Assembly: GCA_007988785.1 (NCBI GenBank)
Contig: BJUU01000021.1
Span: forward strand, 1-42,003
Length of the DNA: 42,003 nucleotides
Reading direction: 5' to 3'
Source: Agrococcus baldri
Lineage (GTDB): Bacteria > Actinomycetota > Actinomycetes > Actinomycetales > Microbacteriaceae
The notes beneath the pieces were generated by a model. That model was not told the origin of the DNA. It made no database searches and saw only the letters and a list, made by a program, of their open reading frames with translations. The position numbers and the translations under genes are program-made. Numbering within the stretch: position 1 is the first letter of the stretch; each line of letters starts with the position of its first letter. Positions 31,407 through 38,719 of this stretch are shown one piece after another.

Positions 31407-32266
31407 GCTCGGCTCCCCGCCCCTGCCGTCTCGCCGGCGCCCTCGCGGGCGGCGTCGCCCGCTCGCTCGCGCCTGCCCGCCTCGAATCCCTGCCGGTACG
31501 CCTCGTCGGCGCCCAGCCGGAACATGTCGTCCTCCGCCGCCCGGACCAGCCGCCGCGCGCCCGGCTCGTCGAGCTCGGCCACGTGCCGCCCCATGCCGCG
31601 CACCAGCACCACCGGCACGCCGTCGGCCTTGCCCGCCACCAGGTCGGCGGCCGCGGCGATCTCGTCGGCGATCGCGGGCGCGGTCACGAGCAGCGGCCGG
31701 CCGTTCGCATCCAGCTGGCCGCTCATCGGCTCGAGCACGCGGATGCCCGCGGCGCCGATCGCCACGTCGGTCTGGCCGACGCGCCAGGCGCGCCCGAGCG
31801 TGTCGCTCACCACGACGCCCAGCCGCGCCCCGAAGCGCGACCGCAGGGTCTCGGCGATCGCGCGGGCCGACGCATCCGAGTCGACGGGCAGCAGCAGGAT
31901 CGTGCCCTCGTCGGTGTTCGACGCGTCGATGCCCGCCGCGGCGAGCACGAGGCCCGTGCGGTGCTCGACGATGCGGGTGACGCCGCCGGGGTGCTCGCGG
32001 CTGGCGACCACGCGCACCGACTCCTCGTCGATGGCCTGCTCGCGCTCCTCGGCGGGACGGATGCGGCCCTCGGCCTTCGAGACCACCTTGCTGGTGACGA
32101 CGACGATGTCGCCGTCGCGCGGGGCGAGCGGGGCGAGCGCGTCGGCGATGAGCGCCGGCAGGTCGTCGCCGGCGCGGATCTCGCCGACGCCGCGTACGGC
32201 GCGCAGCTCGAGCTCGGCGGGCCCGTGGCCGGCGGGCTCGCGATCGGCTCGGCCGGGGCCGCTCAT
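31403..32266 (-). CDS. cofE: Coenzyme F420-0:L-glutamate ligase CofE, single-domain form
   Basis: A 287-aa enzyme, which adds gamma-linked glutamates to F420-0 with GTP. The motifs agree: [17 protein letters not shown] (about 53-69), an [14 protein letters not shown] segment, [21 protein letters not shown] with metal-binding Asp, and [20 protein letters not shown]. Mycobacterial FbiB has an additional C-terminal nitroreductase-like, FMN-binding domain (about 200 residues) which reduces dehydro-F420-0; it is absent here, and the last 35 residues are only a charged tail. So the reducing step, if needed, must come from another protein. It overlaps coaD upstream (ATGA) and moxR downstream (GTGA). 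Confidence 0.93.
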   Translation of the reverse strand: MSGPGRADREPAGHGPAELELRAVRGVGEIRAGDDLPALIADALAPLAPRDGDIVVVTSKVVSKAEGRIRPAEEREQAIDEESVRVVASREHPGGVTRIVEHRTGLVLAAAGIDASNTDEGTILLLPVDSDASARAIAETLRSRFGARLGVVVSDTLGRAWRVGQTDVAIGAAGIRVLEPMSGQLDANGRPLLVTAPAIADEIAAAADLVAGKADGVPVVLVRGMGRHVAELDEPGARRLVRAAEDDMFRLGADEAYRQGFEAGRRERAGDAAREGAGETAGAGSRA

Positions 32267-32745
32267 CGCGACTGCAGGAACGTCGCGACGGCGCGCGGCA
32301 CGTACGGGCTGATGTCGCCGCCGAGCTCGCTCACCTGGCGCACGAGGCTCGAGGAGACGTGCGCGTTCTCGGGGTTGGGCAGCATGAAGATGGTCTCGAC
32401 GCCCGCGAGGTTGCGGTTCACGATCGACATGGGCGTCTCGTACGAGAGGTCGGTCGACGAGCGGATGCCCTTCACGAGCACCTCGGCGCCCACCTGCTGG
32501 CAGTAGTCGACCAGCAGGCCCATCGACCAGTTCGCGATGCGGATCTGCCCGTCGATGCGGGCCTCGTCGATCGAGCGCTCGATGAGCTGCTCGCGCTCGA
32601 CCACCGGCAGGAACGCGTGCTTGTCGGGGTTGTGCGTGACGACGACGTGCACCTCGTCGAAGAGCTTCGCCGCGCGTGCGATGACGTCGAGGTGACCCAG
32701 GGTCACAGGGTCGAAGGAACCGGGCACGACGGCGATGCGGGGCAT
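32263..32745 (-). CDS. coaD: Phosphopantetheine adenylyltransferase
   Basis: A 160-aa enzyme of normal length. It catalyses the penultimate step of coenzyme A synthesis, making dephospho-CoA from ATP and 4'-phosphopantetheine. The TxGH nucleotidyltransferase motif is TLGH (15-18) within [15 protein letters not shown], and the second signature is [11 protein letters not shown] conserved [13 protein letters not shown] segment is also present. The start is TAGGCT, GGAGGC, ATG, the clearest case of the promoter design discussed here. It leads a string of five overlapping genes (coaD, cofE, moxR, DUF58, transglutaminase), and is separated from recG by a hairpin. Confidence 0.96.
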   Translation of the reverse strand: MPRIAVVPGSFDPVTLGHLDVIARAAKLFDEVHVVVTHNPDKHAFLPVVEREQLIERSIDEARIDGQIRIANWSMGLLVDYCQQVGAEVLVKGIRSSTDLSYETPMSIVNRNLAGVETIFMLPNPENAHVSSSLVRQVSELGGDISPYVPRAVATFLQSR

Positions 32746-32751
32746 GCCTCC

Positions 32752-32757
32752 AGCCTA
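32752..32757 (-). promoter_or_regulatory. -10 hexamer (TAGGCT) of the coaD operon
   Basis: Minus strand: TAGGCT-GGAGGC-ATG. The promoter of the five-gene coaD-cofE-moxR-DUF58-transglutaminase string. A GGAGG in the gap would be mostly upstream of the transcription start. Confidence 0.5.
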
Positions 32758-32760
32758 GAC

Positions 32761-32820
32761 GGCGAGCTTCCCCGAAACGTGCGGTTCCGGTCAGAACCGA
32801 ACAATTCGGGGAAGCTCGCC
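32761..32820. terminator. 16-bp perfect inverted repeat with an inner hairpin, recG-coaD gap
   Basis: GGCGAGCTTCCCCGAA (32761-32776) pairs with TTCGGGGAAGCTCGCC (32805-32820), and within the loop CGGTTC (32782-32787) pairs with GAACCG (32794-32799). It lies just past the recG stop and just upstream of the coaD promoter. Most likely the recG terminator; a binding site that also touches the coaD promoter is an alternative. The inner CAGAACCG also occurs in the element at 8514. Confidence 0.65.
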
Positions 32821-32841
32821 GACGAAGGCGGCGGCGGGTGG

Positions 32842-35058
32842 CTACGCGGTGACGAGGGCCGCGCGCGCGTCGGGGTCGAGCCGGCCGTCGATGGCGTGCC
32901 GCAGTGCGCTGTGCCGCTCGAGCTTCGGATCGCCGTCGAGCACCGCTCGGGCCGCATCGCGCGCCGCCTCGATGATCGTGCCGTCGCGCGACACCCGCAG
33001 CACCCGCAGGCCGCTGCGGCCGCCCGACTGCACGTGCCCGAGCACGTCGCCCTCGCCGCGCTGCTCGAGGTCGACCTCGGCGAGCGCGAAGCCGTCGAGC
33101 GTGCCGGCCACGGCGTCGAGCCGCTCGCGCGCATCGCTCAGCTCGTCGGCCGAGGTCACGAGCATGCACAGCCCCGCGTGCTCGCCGCGGCCGACCCGGC
33201 CGCGCAGCTGGTGCAGCTGCGAGACGCCGAAGCGGTCGGCCGAGAGCACCACCATCATGGTGGCGTTCGGCACGTCGACCCCCACCTCGATGACGGTGGT
33301 CGCCACCAGCGCGTCGATCTCGCCGTCGCGGAACGCCCGCATCGTGCGGTCCTTGTCGTCGGTGCTCATGCCGCCGTGCAGCGGCGCGATGCGGTGCGCG
33401 CCGACCGGCGACCGCCGCAGCTGCTCGAGCGTGGTGGTGACGTCGTCGACCGGGGCCGCCTGCACGGCGTCGGCCGACGCATCCGCCCCCGCATCGTCGC
33501 CGGCTGCGCCGGTGGCGTGCACGTCGATGCCCTCGAGCTTGCCGGGCGAGATGGCGGGGCAGACGACGAAGGCCTGGCGGCCGGCCTCGATCTCCTCGTG
33601 CATGCGCTGCCAGACGCGGTGGAACACGCCCGGATGCGCGGCGCGGTCGACGACGAAGCTCTGGATCGGGCTGCGGCCGGCCGGCAGCGAGCGGATCGTC
33701 GAGACGTCGAGGTCGCCGAAGGCCGTCATCGCGATCGTGCGCGGGATGGGGGTGGCGGTGAGCACGAGCGTGTGCGGGTGGAGGCCCTTCGAGCGCAGCG
33801 CCTCGCGCTGGGCGACGCCGAAGCGGTGCTGCTCGTCGATGACGACGAGCGCGAGCTCGGCGAAGGAGGTCTTCTCGCTCAGCAGCGCGTGCGTGCCGAC
33901 GACGATGCGCGCCTGCCCGGCGGCGATGCGCAGCATGGCGCGCTTGCGCTCGGCGGCCGGCATCTGGCCCGTCAGCAGGGTGGGCTGCAGCTCGGCGGCC
34001 AGGTCGGGCCCGAGCGAGCGGGTGATCGAGCGCAGGTGCTGCACCGCGAGCACCTCGGTGGGCGCGAGCAGCGCCGCCTGCCCGCCCGACTCGGCGACCG
34101 TGAGCATGGCGCGGGTGGCGACGACGGTCTTGCCGGAGCCCACCTCGCCCTGCACGAGCCGGTGCATGGCGGTGCCGCTCGCGAGATCGGCGGCGATCGC
34201 CTCGCCCGCGGCCGCCTGGTCGTCGGTCAGCCGCCACGGCAGGCCGGCGTCGAAGCGCTCGAGCAGGGCTCCCGGATGCCTCGGCTGGCTCGGCAGGGTG
34301 TCGAACCAGTCGCGCGTGGCCAGCAGGTAGGTCTGCAGCAGGAACGCCTCCTGCCACGCGAGCGTGTGGCGGGCGCGGTAGGCATCCTGCTCGATCTTCG
34401 GCTGGTGCGCCATGCGCAGCGCCTCGGCGAGCGGCATGAGCGCGTTCGCCGCCCGCACCTGCGTCGGCACCGGATCGGGCACCTCGCCGAGCGCGTCGAG
34501 CCCCTGCGCCACGAGCGCCTGGATCTTGGTGGTCGCGAGCGTCGCGGTCGCCGGGTAGATGGGCACGGGCTGGTTCGCCCACTCCTCGGCGTCGATGCCC
34601 TCGTCCTCGTCGAACAGCTCGACATCCGGGTGCGCGAGCTGCCGGGTGCCCTTGTAGACGCCGACGGTGCCCGAGAACAGCGCCGTCACGCCCTGGTGCA
34701 GCGCATCCTTGCGCCACGCCTGGTTGAAGAACGCGAGCTCGAGCGCGCTCGTGCCGTCGGTGATCGTGATGCTCGTGAGCGTGCGCGGCCGCCCGCGCGC
34801 GTCGCGCGAGAGGTCGCGGGTCTCGACCGTCGCGACCTTCGCCACCACCGTCACGTGCTCGCCGGGCACGAGGCTCGCGAGCTCGGTCAGCTCGCCGCGC
34901 TTGGCGTAGCGGCGCGGCAGGTGCCAGACGAGGTCGCCGAGCGTCGCGATGCCGAAGGCGCGCTCGAGCTTGCCCGCGGCGGCCTTGCCGACGACGCGCT
35001 CGACCGGGCGGTCGAAGCCGCCTGGCACGGCGGCGCCGCTCGCTTCCTTCGTGGCCAC
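32842..35058 (-). CDS. recG: ATP-dependent DNA helicase RecG
   Basis: A 738-aa helicase that reverses stalled forks and processes Holliday junctions. The N-terminal wedge (OB-fold) region covers about 60-150. Helicase motif I is GEVGSGKT (304-311), motif II is the RecG-type DEQH (408-411) in [14 protein letters not shown], motif [14 protein letters not shown], and motif VI region [14 protein letters not shown] normal RecG is about 690-750 aa. The start is GTG at 35058 with TACGCT 6 nt upstream, and GGTGAG in between. A low-complexity Ala/Asp insert occurs in the second RecA domain, which is tolerated in actinobacterial RecG. It is divergent from rsmD with 82 nt between. Confidence 0.95.
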   Translation of the reverse strand: MATKEASGAAVPGGFDRPVERVVGKAAAGKLERAFGIATLGDLVWHLPRRYAKRGELTELASLVPGEHVTVVAKVATVETRDLSRDARGRPRTLTSITITDGTSALELAFFNQAWRKDALHQGVTALFSGTVGVYKGTRQLAHPDVELFDEDEGIDAEEWANQPVPIYPATATLATTKIQALVAQGLDALGEVPDPVPTQVRAANALMPLAEALRMAHQPKIEQDAYRARHTLAWQEAFLLQTYLLATRDWFDTLPSQPRHPGALLERFDAGLPWRLTDDQAAAGEAIAADLASGTAMHRLVQGEVGSGKTVVATRAMLTVAESGGQAALLAPTEVLAVQHLRSITRSLGPDLAAELQPTLLTGQMPAAERKRAMLRIAAGQARIVVGTHALLSEKTSFAELALVVIDEQHRFGVAQREALRSKGLHPHTLVLTATPIPRTIAMTAFGDLDVSTIRSLPAGRSPIQSFVVDRAAHPGVFHRVWQRMHEEIEAGRQAFVVCPAISPGKLEGIDVHATGAAGDDAGADASADAVQAAPVDDVTTTLEQLRRSPVGAHRIAPLHGGMSTDDKDRTMRAFRDGEIDALVATTVIEVGVDVPNATMMVVLSADRFGVSQLHQLRGRVGRGEHAGLCMLVTSADELSDARERLDAVAGTLDGFALAEVDLEQRGEGDVLGHVQSGGRSGLRVLRVSRDGTIIEAARDAARAVLDGDPKLERHSALRHAIDGRLDPDARAALVTA

Positions 35059-35064
35059 CTCACC

Positions 35065-35070
35065 AGCGTA
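35065..35070 (-). promoter_or_regulatory. -10 hexamer (TACGCT) of recG
   Basis: Minus strand: TACGCT, GGTGAG, GTG start. This supports the GTG start at 35058 and a leaderless transcript. Confidence 0.45.
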
Positions 35071-35140
35071 GGCCGCGCCGGTGACGCGCGCCGCGCATCC
35101 GCTCGCCGGCTGTGGAGGAGGGATGCGTCAAGATGTGGCC

Positions 35141-35713
35141 ATGACGCGGATCATCGGAGGCCTCGCCGGCGGCGCGCGCCTGCACGTGCCGGTGCGGGGC
35201 ACGCGGCCGACCTCGGAGCGGGTGCGCGAGGCGATCTTCAGCGCCCTCGACGCGCGCAGCCTGTGCGATGGGGCGCGCGTGCTCGACCTGTTCGCCGGAT
35301 CCGGCGCGCTCGGGCTCGAGGCCGCGAGCCGCGGGGCCGAGTCGGTGGTGCTGGTCGAGCGCGATCGGGGCGCGGCGAAGGTCGCGGTGCGCAACGCCGA
35401 GACGGTCGCGAAGTCGGGCGCCGCGCGGGCGCTCGTCGAGCAGGTGGCGGCGCGGGCGTTCCTGCAGCACTCGGGGCGCACCTTCGACCTGGTCTTCATC
35501 GACCCGCCCTACGACCTGCCCGACGACGAGCTGACGGCCGTGCTCGTCGACCTCGCGCCGCTGCTCACGCACCCGGCGACCGTCGTCGTCGAGCGTGCGC
35601 GCAAGGCCGGGCCGCTCGAGCCGCCGGGCGATCTCGAGCTCGATCGCACGCGCGACTACGGCGACACGACGCTGCACTACCTGGCGACCACCGGGAGCTT
35701 CGCCGACCGCTGA
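35141..35713 (+). CDS. rsmD: 16S rRNA (guanine-966-N2)-methyltransferase RsmD
   Basis: A 190-aa SAM-dependent methyltransferase of the RsmD type. The start is TRIIGGLAGGARL; then TRPTSERVREAIFSAL, motif I in VLDLFAGSGALGLEAASRG, and the catalytic DPPY in VFIDPPYDLP (about 120-129). It methylates G966 of 16S rRNA. I chose the ATG at 35141, where the family consensus begins and where CAAGAT lies 6 nt upstream. An in-frame ATG at 35123 has GGAGGAGG just before it and would add six residues; it is a real alternative. Confidence 0.92.
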   Translation: MTRIIGGLAGGARLHVPVRGTRPTSERVREAIFSALDARSLCDGARVLDLFAGSGALGLEAASRGAESVVLVERDRGAAKVAVRNAETVAKSGAARALVEQVAARAFLQHSGRTFDLVFIDPPYDLPDDELTAVLVDLAPLLTHPATVVVERARKAGPLEPPGDLELDRTRDYGDTTLHYLATTGSFADR

Positions 35714-35756
35714 GGCTCCGGCCGACAGGTGGCGGCCGCGCGGCGGATGCGCAGGC

Positions 35757-36791
35757 TCAGGCGGATGCCCGGTACGGGTCCCAGCCGCGCGGCTCGACGG
35801 GGCCGTCGTCGAGCGTGACGCCGGGCGGCTCCCCCTCGGCGAGCGGCTCGACGGTGCCCAGCCGGTGCACCGGGTGGCCGGCGAGCTCGACGGGCGGCGC
35901 CGTGCCAGCGGGCAGCGTGAACAGCAGCGCGTGGTCCTCGCCGCCGTGCAGCGCGGCCTCGAGGCTCGCGCCGAGCGCGAGCGCGTCGGCGGCGGCCGCC
36001 TCCACCCCCGCGCGCTCGAGCGCGATGCGCACGCCGGATGCGCGGGCCACCCTGGCCGCGTCGAGCGCCAGGCCGTCGGAGACGTCGAGCATCGCGGTGG
36101 CCCCCAGCTCGGCCAGCAGCGCGCCGGCGGCGATGGGCGTGACGGGCGCCAGCTGCGCGGCGACGGCGCGGCCGCCGGCTCCGGCGCGGAGGCGCTCGGC
36201 GGCGGAGGCGACCGGCACCGCCGCCTCGTCCTGGGCCTGCGCGAAGAGCATCCGCAACCCCGTCGCGGCCAGGCCGAGACCGCCGACGCACCACACCGCA
36301 TCCGCCGGCCGCGCACCCGAGCGCAGCACCGGCGCGCGTCCGCCGAGGTCGCCGAAGGCGGTGACGGCCACCGTCGCGTGCGGGGCGGTGCCCAGGTCGC
36401 CGCCGACCACGCCGCAGTCGGGCGCCATGGCCGCGACCGCGTCGGCGAGGCCGCTCGCGAAGGCCTCGAGCGCCGACACGCGCGTGGAGGAGGCGACCGC
36501 GAGCGCCACCACGAGCGAGGTGGGGCTGGCGCCCATCGCGGCGACGTCGATCAGGTTGGTGGCGACGGCCTTCCACCCCAGGTCGTGCCAGCTCGACCAG
36601 CCGAGCCGGAAGTCGGCGCCCTCGAGCATCGTGTCGGTCGTGACGACGAAGCGGCCGTCGGGGGCGCGCACCACCGCCGCGTCGTCGCCGGGGCCGAGCT
36701 CGGTGACGGCGCCTGCCGGCAGCAGCGGCAGGAAGCGGCGCAGCGCCTCGAGCTCGCCCGCCTCGTGCAGCGTGGGGTCGGCGTCATCCAT
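35757..36791 (-). CDS. thiL: Thiamine-monophosphate kinase ThiL
   Basis: A 344-aa PurM/ThiL-fold kinase that makes thiamine diphosphate from the monophosphate. Family motifs: LGPGDDAAVV (32-41), TTDTMLEGADFR (about 51-62; the usual motif is D-x-LVEGVHF), WHDLGWKAVATNLIDVAAMGA, CGVVGGDL, and MLDVSDGLALDA. Length is normal. TACCGT lies 7 nt before the ATG, so the transcript is likely leaderless. It is convergent with rsmD and divergent from the DUF3515 gene with only 54 nt between starts; this neighbourhood is commonly conserved in Actinobacteria. Confidence 0.93.
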   Translation of the reverse strand: MDDADPTLHEAGELEALRRFLPLLPAGAVTELGPGDDAAVVRAPDGRFVVTTDTMLEGADFRLGWSSWHDLGWKAVATNLIDVAAMGASPTSLVVALAVASSTRVSALEAFASGLADAVAAMAPDCGVVGGDLGTAPHATVAVTAFGDLGGRAPVLRSGARPADAVWCVGGLGLAATGLRMLFAQAQDEAAVPVASAAERLRAGAGGRAVAAQLAPVTPIAAGALLAELGATAMLDVSDGLALDAARVARASGVRIALERAGVEAAAADALALGASLEAALHGGEDHALLFTLPAGTAPPVELAGHPVHRLGTVEPLAEGEPPGVTLDDGPVEPRGWDPYRASA

Positions 36792-36798
36792 GTGCGCA

Positions 36799-36804
36799 AC
36801 GGTA
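36799..36804 (-). promoter_or_regulatory. -10 hexamer (TACCGT) of thiL
   Basis: Minus strand: TACCGT, 7 nt, ATG at 36791. No ribosome-binding site visible. Confidence 0.45.
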
Positions 36805-36833
36805 GCCGGGCCCGGCCCGATCGGGCGCGCCGG

Positions 36834-36839
36834 TAGGCT
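36834..36839 (+). promoter_or_regulatory. -10 hexamer (TAGGCT) of the DUF3515 gene
   Basis: TAGGCT, CGTCGG, GTG start at 36846. Leaderless geometry, and the reason for choosing this GTG. Confidence 0.5.
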
Positions 36840-36845
36840 CGTCGG

Positions 36846-37304
36846 GTGCGCATCCTCCCCCTCGTCGCCTCGGCTGTCGCGCTGCTGGCCCTCACCGGAT
36901 GCGCCCGCGCCGTGTCGCTGCCGGTGGCCGATGCGGCCGCCGACCCGGGCTGCGCCGAGGTGATCGTCTCGCTGCCCGAGCAGATCGGCGACGAGAGCCT
37001 CGCCGCCCCGCTCGAGCAGCGCGACACCACGAGCCAGGGCACCTCTGCCTGGGGCGACCCGAGCGCGATCACGCTGCGCTGCGGCATGCCGGAGCCCGCG
37101 CCCTCCACCCAGCGCTGCATCTCGGTCGGCCAGGTCGACTGGCTCGAGGTGGCGCAGGAGGAGAACGTCTGGACCTTCGTCTCCTACGGCCGCTCGCCCG
37201 CGACCGAGCTCGTCATCGACACGGGCACCGTCACGGCCGCCACGGCGCTCGAGGCGGTCGGCAACGCGGTCAGCCGCACCGAGCTGGTCGGCGCCTGCAC
37301 CTAG
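36846..37304 (+). CDS. DUF3515 family lipoprotein
   Basis: A 152-aa lipoprotein with a lipobox LTGC (Cys19). The mature part is the actinobacterial DUF3515 domain: CAEVIVSLPEQIG (about 36-48), TSAWGDPSAITLRCGMPEP, and VDWLEV..ENVWTFVSYGRSP-type strands, with Cys pairs that may form disulfides. Function unknown; the domain is regularly found near thiL and D-Ala-D-Ala ligase genes. The GTG start has no ribosome-binding site but sits 6 nt after TAGGCT. Confidence 0.88.
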   Translation: MRILPLVASAVALLALTGCARAVSLPVADAAADPGCAEVIVSLPEQIGDESLAAPLEQRDTTSQGTSAWGDPSAITLRCGMPEPAPSTQRCISVGQVDWLEVAQEENVWTFVSYGRSPATELVIDTGTVTAATALEAVGNAVSRTELVGACT

Positions 37305-37314
37305 CGCGGGCCGC

Positions 37315-37671
37315 CTACTGCTGCGCCGCGTCGGCGGCGATGACCTCGGGCAGGAACACTCGCCCGTCGTCGTGACCGGGGTCGAGCACGATCGCGTGCC
37401 CGGCGGGCACGCCGGCCGCGAGCTCGGCGCCCGTGAGCTTCAGGTGCCTGCGCGTGCGGGTGGCGAAGCCGCCGATGCGGCTCGTCGCGGTGAACGCGAC
37501 GACCAGCTGCATGTCCTTGTGCGGCAGCACCAGGAACTTGCCGCTGCCCGGGTCGCGCGGGTTCTCGACCACGGCGGGCACGACGAGCTCTGCCTCGCGC
37601 ACGATCGCCCACGCGCCCGCGTGGTCGGTGGCGTCGATGGCGTGCAGGGCGTCGAGCGTGGGGTTGGCCAT
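37315..37671 (-). CDS. SseB-like domain small protein
   Basis: A 118-aa protein. The pattern of VVPAVVENPRDPGSGKFLVLP, then DMQLVVAFTATSRIGGF and VPAGHAIVLDPGHDDGRVFLPEV resembles the SseB N-terminal domain, which in other bacteria reads as a small alpha/beta domain of unclear function. No signal peptide or membrane helix. The start carries CAGCAT, TGAGGC, ATG. It converges on the DUF3515 gene with 10 nt between stops. Confidence 0.65.
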   Translation of the reverse strand: MANPTLDALHAIDATDHAGAWAIVREAELVVPAVVENPRDPGSGKFLVLPHKDMQLVVAFTATSRIGGFATRTRRHLKLTGAELAAGVPAGHAIVLDPGHDDGRVFLPEVIAADAAQQ

Positions 37672-37751
37672 GCCTCAATGCTGGCAGAGACGGGCGGGCG
37701 GATGCGCGGGCCCGGTCGGCGATGTGGGCGCGGCCTGGGAGACTGGTCGGC

Positions 37752-38390
37752 ATGGCGCTCGACTTCACCGCGATCGATTTCGAGACCGCCAACGGCAACG
37801 CGGCATCGGCGTGCGCGGTGGGGCTCGTGAAGGTGCGGGACGGCCTGATCGTCGATCGCCTCGCGACGCTCATCCGCCCGACGGCCCCCTACGACGAGTT
37901 CTGGGAGTGGAACGTCAAGATCCACGGCATCCAGGCGCACCAGGTGCTCGACGCCCCCGACTGGGTCGAGGCGCAGCGGCTGATCCTCGAGTTCGGCGGC
38001 GACGACGTGTACGTCGCCCACAACGCCGGCTTCGACAAGGGCGTCATGCGCGCGGCCGCGAAGGCCGCGCACCTGCCGGTGCCAGACATGCGCTGGACCG
38101 ACTCGCTGCGCATCGCCCGCAAGACCTTCGCGCTCGAGTCGTACCGGCTGCCGGTGGCCGCCCTGGCCGCCGGCTTCGACGACTTCCGGCACCATGACGC
38201 CGCCGGCGATGCAGAGGCGTGCGCGGCGATCATCATCGGCGCGGCGAAGCGCCACGAGTGCGACGATCTGCATGGGCTCGTGCAGCGCTGCGTCTCGGCG
38301 ATCCACGAGATCGGCGAGCGCCACGAGCAGATGGCAGAGCTCGAGGCGAAGCGCCGCGCGGCGCAGCGCGAGCGCCCCTGGTGGCAGTGA
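37752..38390 (+). CDS. DEDDh-family 3'-5' exonuclease
   Basis: A 212-aa DnaQ-like exonuclease. The acidic residues are present: D9 and E11 in TAIDFETANG, the second Asp in AHNAGFDKGVM, and H/D in HDAAGDAEACA of Exo III. The pattern ETANGNAASACAVGLVKV is typical of small stand-alone actinobacterial exonucleases related to the epsilon subunit. The final 40 residues form a basic/acidic helix. Probably acts on DNA or RNA ends in repair or RNA turnover; the substrate is not defined. The ATG at 37752 matches the domain start. A T-rich terminator follows. Confidence 0.87.
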   Translation: MALDFTAIDFETANGNAASACAVGLVKVRDGLIVDRLATLIRPTAPYDEFWEWNVKIHGIQAHQVLDAPDWVEAQRLILEFGGDDVYVAHNAGFDKGVMRAAAKAAHLPVPDMRWTDSLRIARKTFALESYRLPVAALAAGFDDFRHHDAAGDAEACAAIIIGAAKRHECDDLHGLVQRCVSAIHEIGERHEQMAELEAKRRAAQRERPWWQ

Positions 38391-38458
38391 GATCGGCGCG
38401 AATGTGCCCCATGCCATAACGAAAGCGTCACGATCACGGCGTTCGCCGAGAGCGACAT

Positions 38459-38479
38459 CCGCGTGATTCCGCGGTTTTT
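38459..38479 (+). terminator. Intrinsic terminator with T run
   Basis: CCGCG (38459-38463), loop TGATTC, CGCGG (38470-38474), then TTTTT (38475-38479). The only classical GC stem plus five-T terminator I see in the window. It follows the exonuclease gene by about 70 nt and insulates the proVWX promoter. Confidence 0.65.
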
Positions 38480-38526
38480 CACGCCTGCACGCTGAGCAAA
38501 TCCATATCCCTCGTTTTGGCTGTGGC

Positions 38527-38532
38527 TAGCCT
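38527..38532 (+). promoter_or_regulatory. Possible -10 (TAGCCT) of proVWX
   Basis: GTGGCTAGCCT ends at 38532, in a locally AT-richer stretch after the terminator. Would start transcription near 38539 and give a leader of about 180 nt. No strong -35. Confidence 0.4.
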
Positions 38533-38539
38533 GGACGGA

Positions 38540-38719
38540 GCGGTCAGCTGGTTCGGCCGACCGCTTCCACTAGGACGCGACCGCCGACGACCCCGTCGGC
38601 GAGCGTATGGTGCCGCTTCGCGAATGAGGTGACTCATGCGAGAACGGCAGACGAAGACCGCCCGCGCGGCTGCACCCGTCCACGACTGAGAGCCCCTGAC
38701 CGGGGCGACAGGAGCGAAC
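38540..38719 (+). promoter_or_regulatory. Structured leader of the proVWX operon
   Basis: The region 38391-38719 holds no normal gene. Its 3' half contains CGCCGAC (38582-38588) pairing with GTCGGCG (38595-38601), a six-residue ORF (38607-38627), a second 17-residue ORF (38636-38689), and GCCCC-TGACC-GGGGC (38691-38705) just before the proV ribosome-binding site. It does not match a riboswitch that I recognise. Control by translation of the short ORFs or by the hairpins is possible but unproven. Confidence 0.4.
38636..38689 (+). CDS. Short upstream ORF (17 aa) ahead of proV
   Basis: ATG at 38636 preceded by GAGGT at 5 nt, so it has a plausible ribosome-binding site. The peptide is MRERQTKTARAAAPVHD. 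Its stop lies 30 nt before the proV GTG. The stop of a six-residue ORF (MVPLRE, 38607-38627) overlaps this ribosome-binding site. Could be a leader peptide; could also be chance. Confidence 0.35.
   Translation: MRERQTKTARAAAPVHD

Noticed and set aside
27008-32266. cofE plus transglutaminase as a peptide natural-product (RiPP) cluster
   Set aside because: There is no precursor peptide or cyclodehydratase; MoxR-DUF58-transglutaminase is a common stand-alone set, and cofE has full F420 ligase motifs.
35123-35713. Upstream rsmD start at 35123
   Set aside because: It has a good GGAGGAGG site, but the family consensus begins at 35141, where a CAAGAT hexamer at 6 nt also supports a start. Not excluded, only ranked second.
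32359-36963. A 1534-codon plus-strand open frame over coaD, recG, rsmD and thiL
   Set aside because: It runs against recG, coaD and thiL and out of frame with rsmD, all of which have intact family motifs. It is a shadow frame.
38391-38719. Known riboswitch (ydaO, glycine or similar) ahead of proV
   Set aside because: I could not find the conserved cores of these classes; only simple hairpins and short ORFs are visible.
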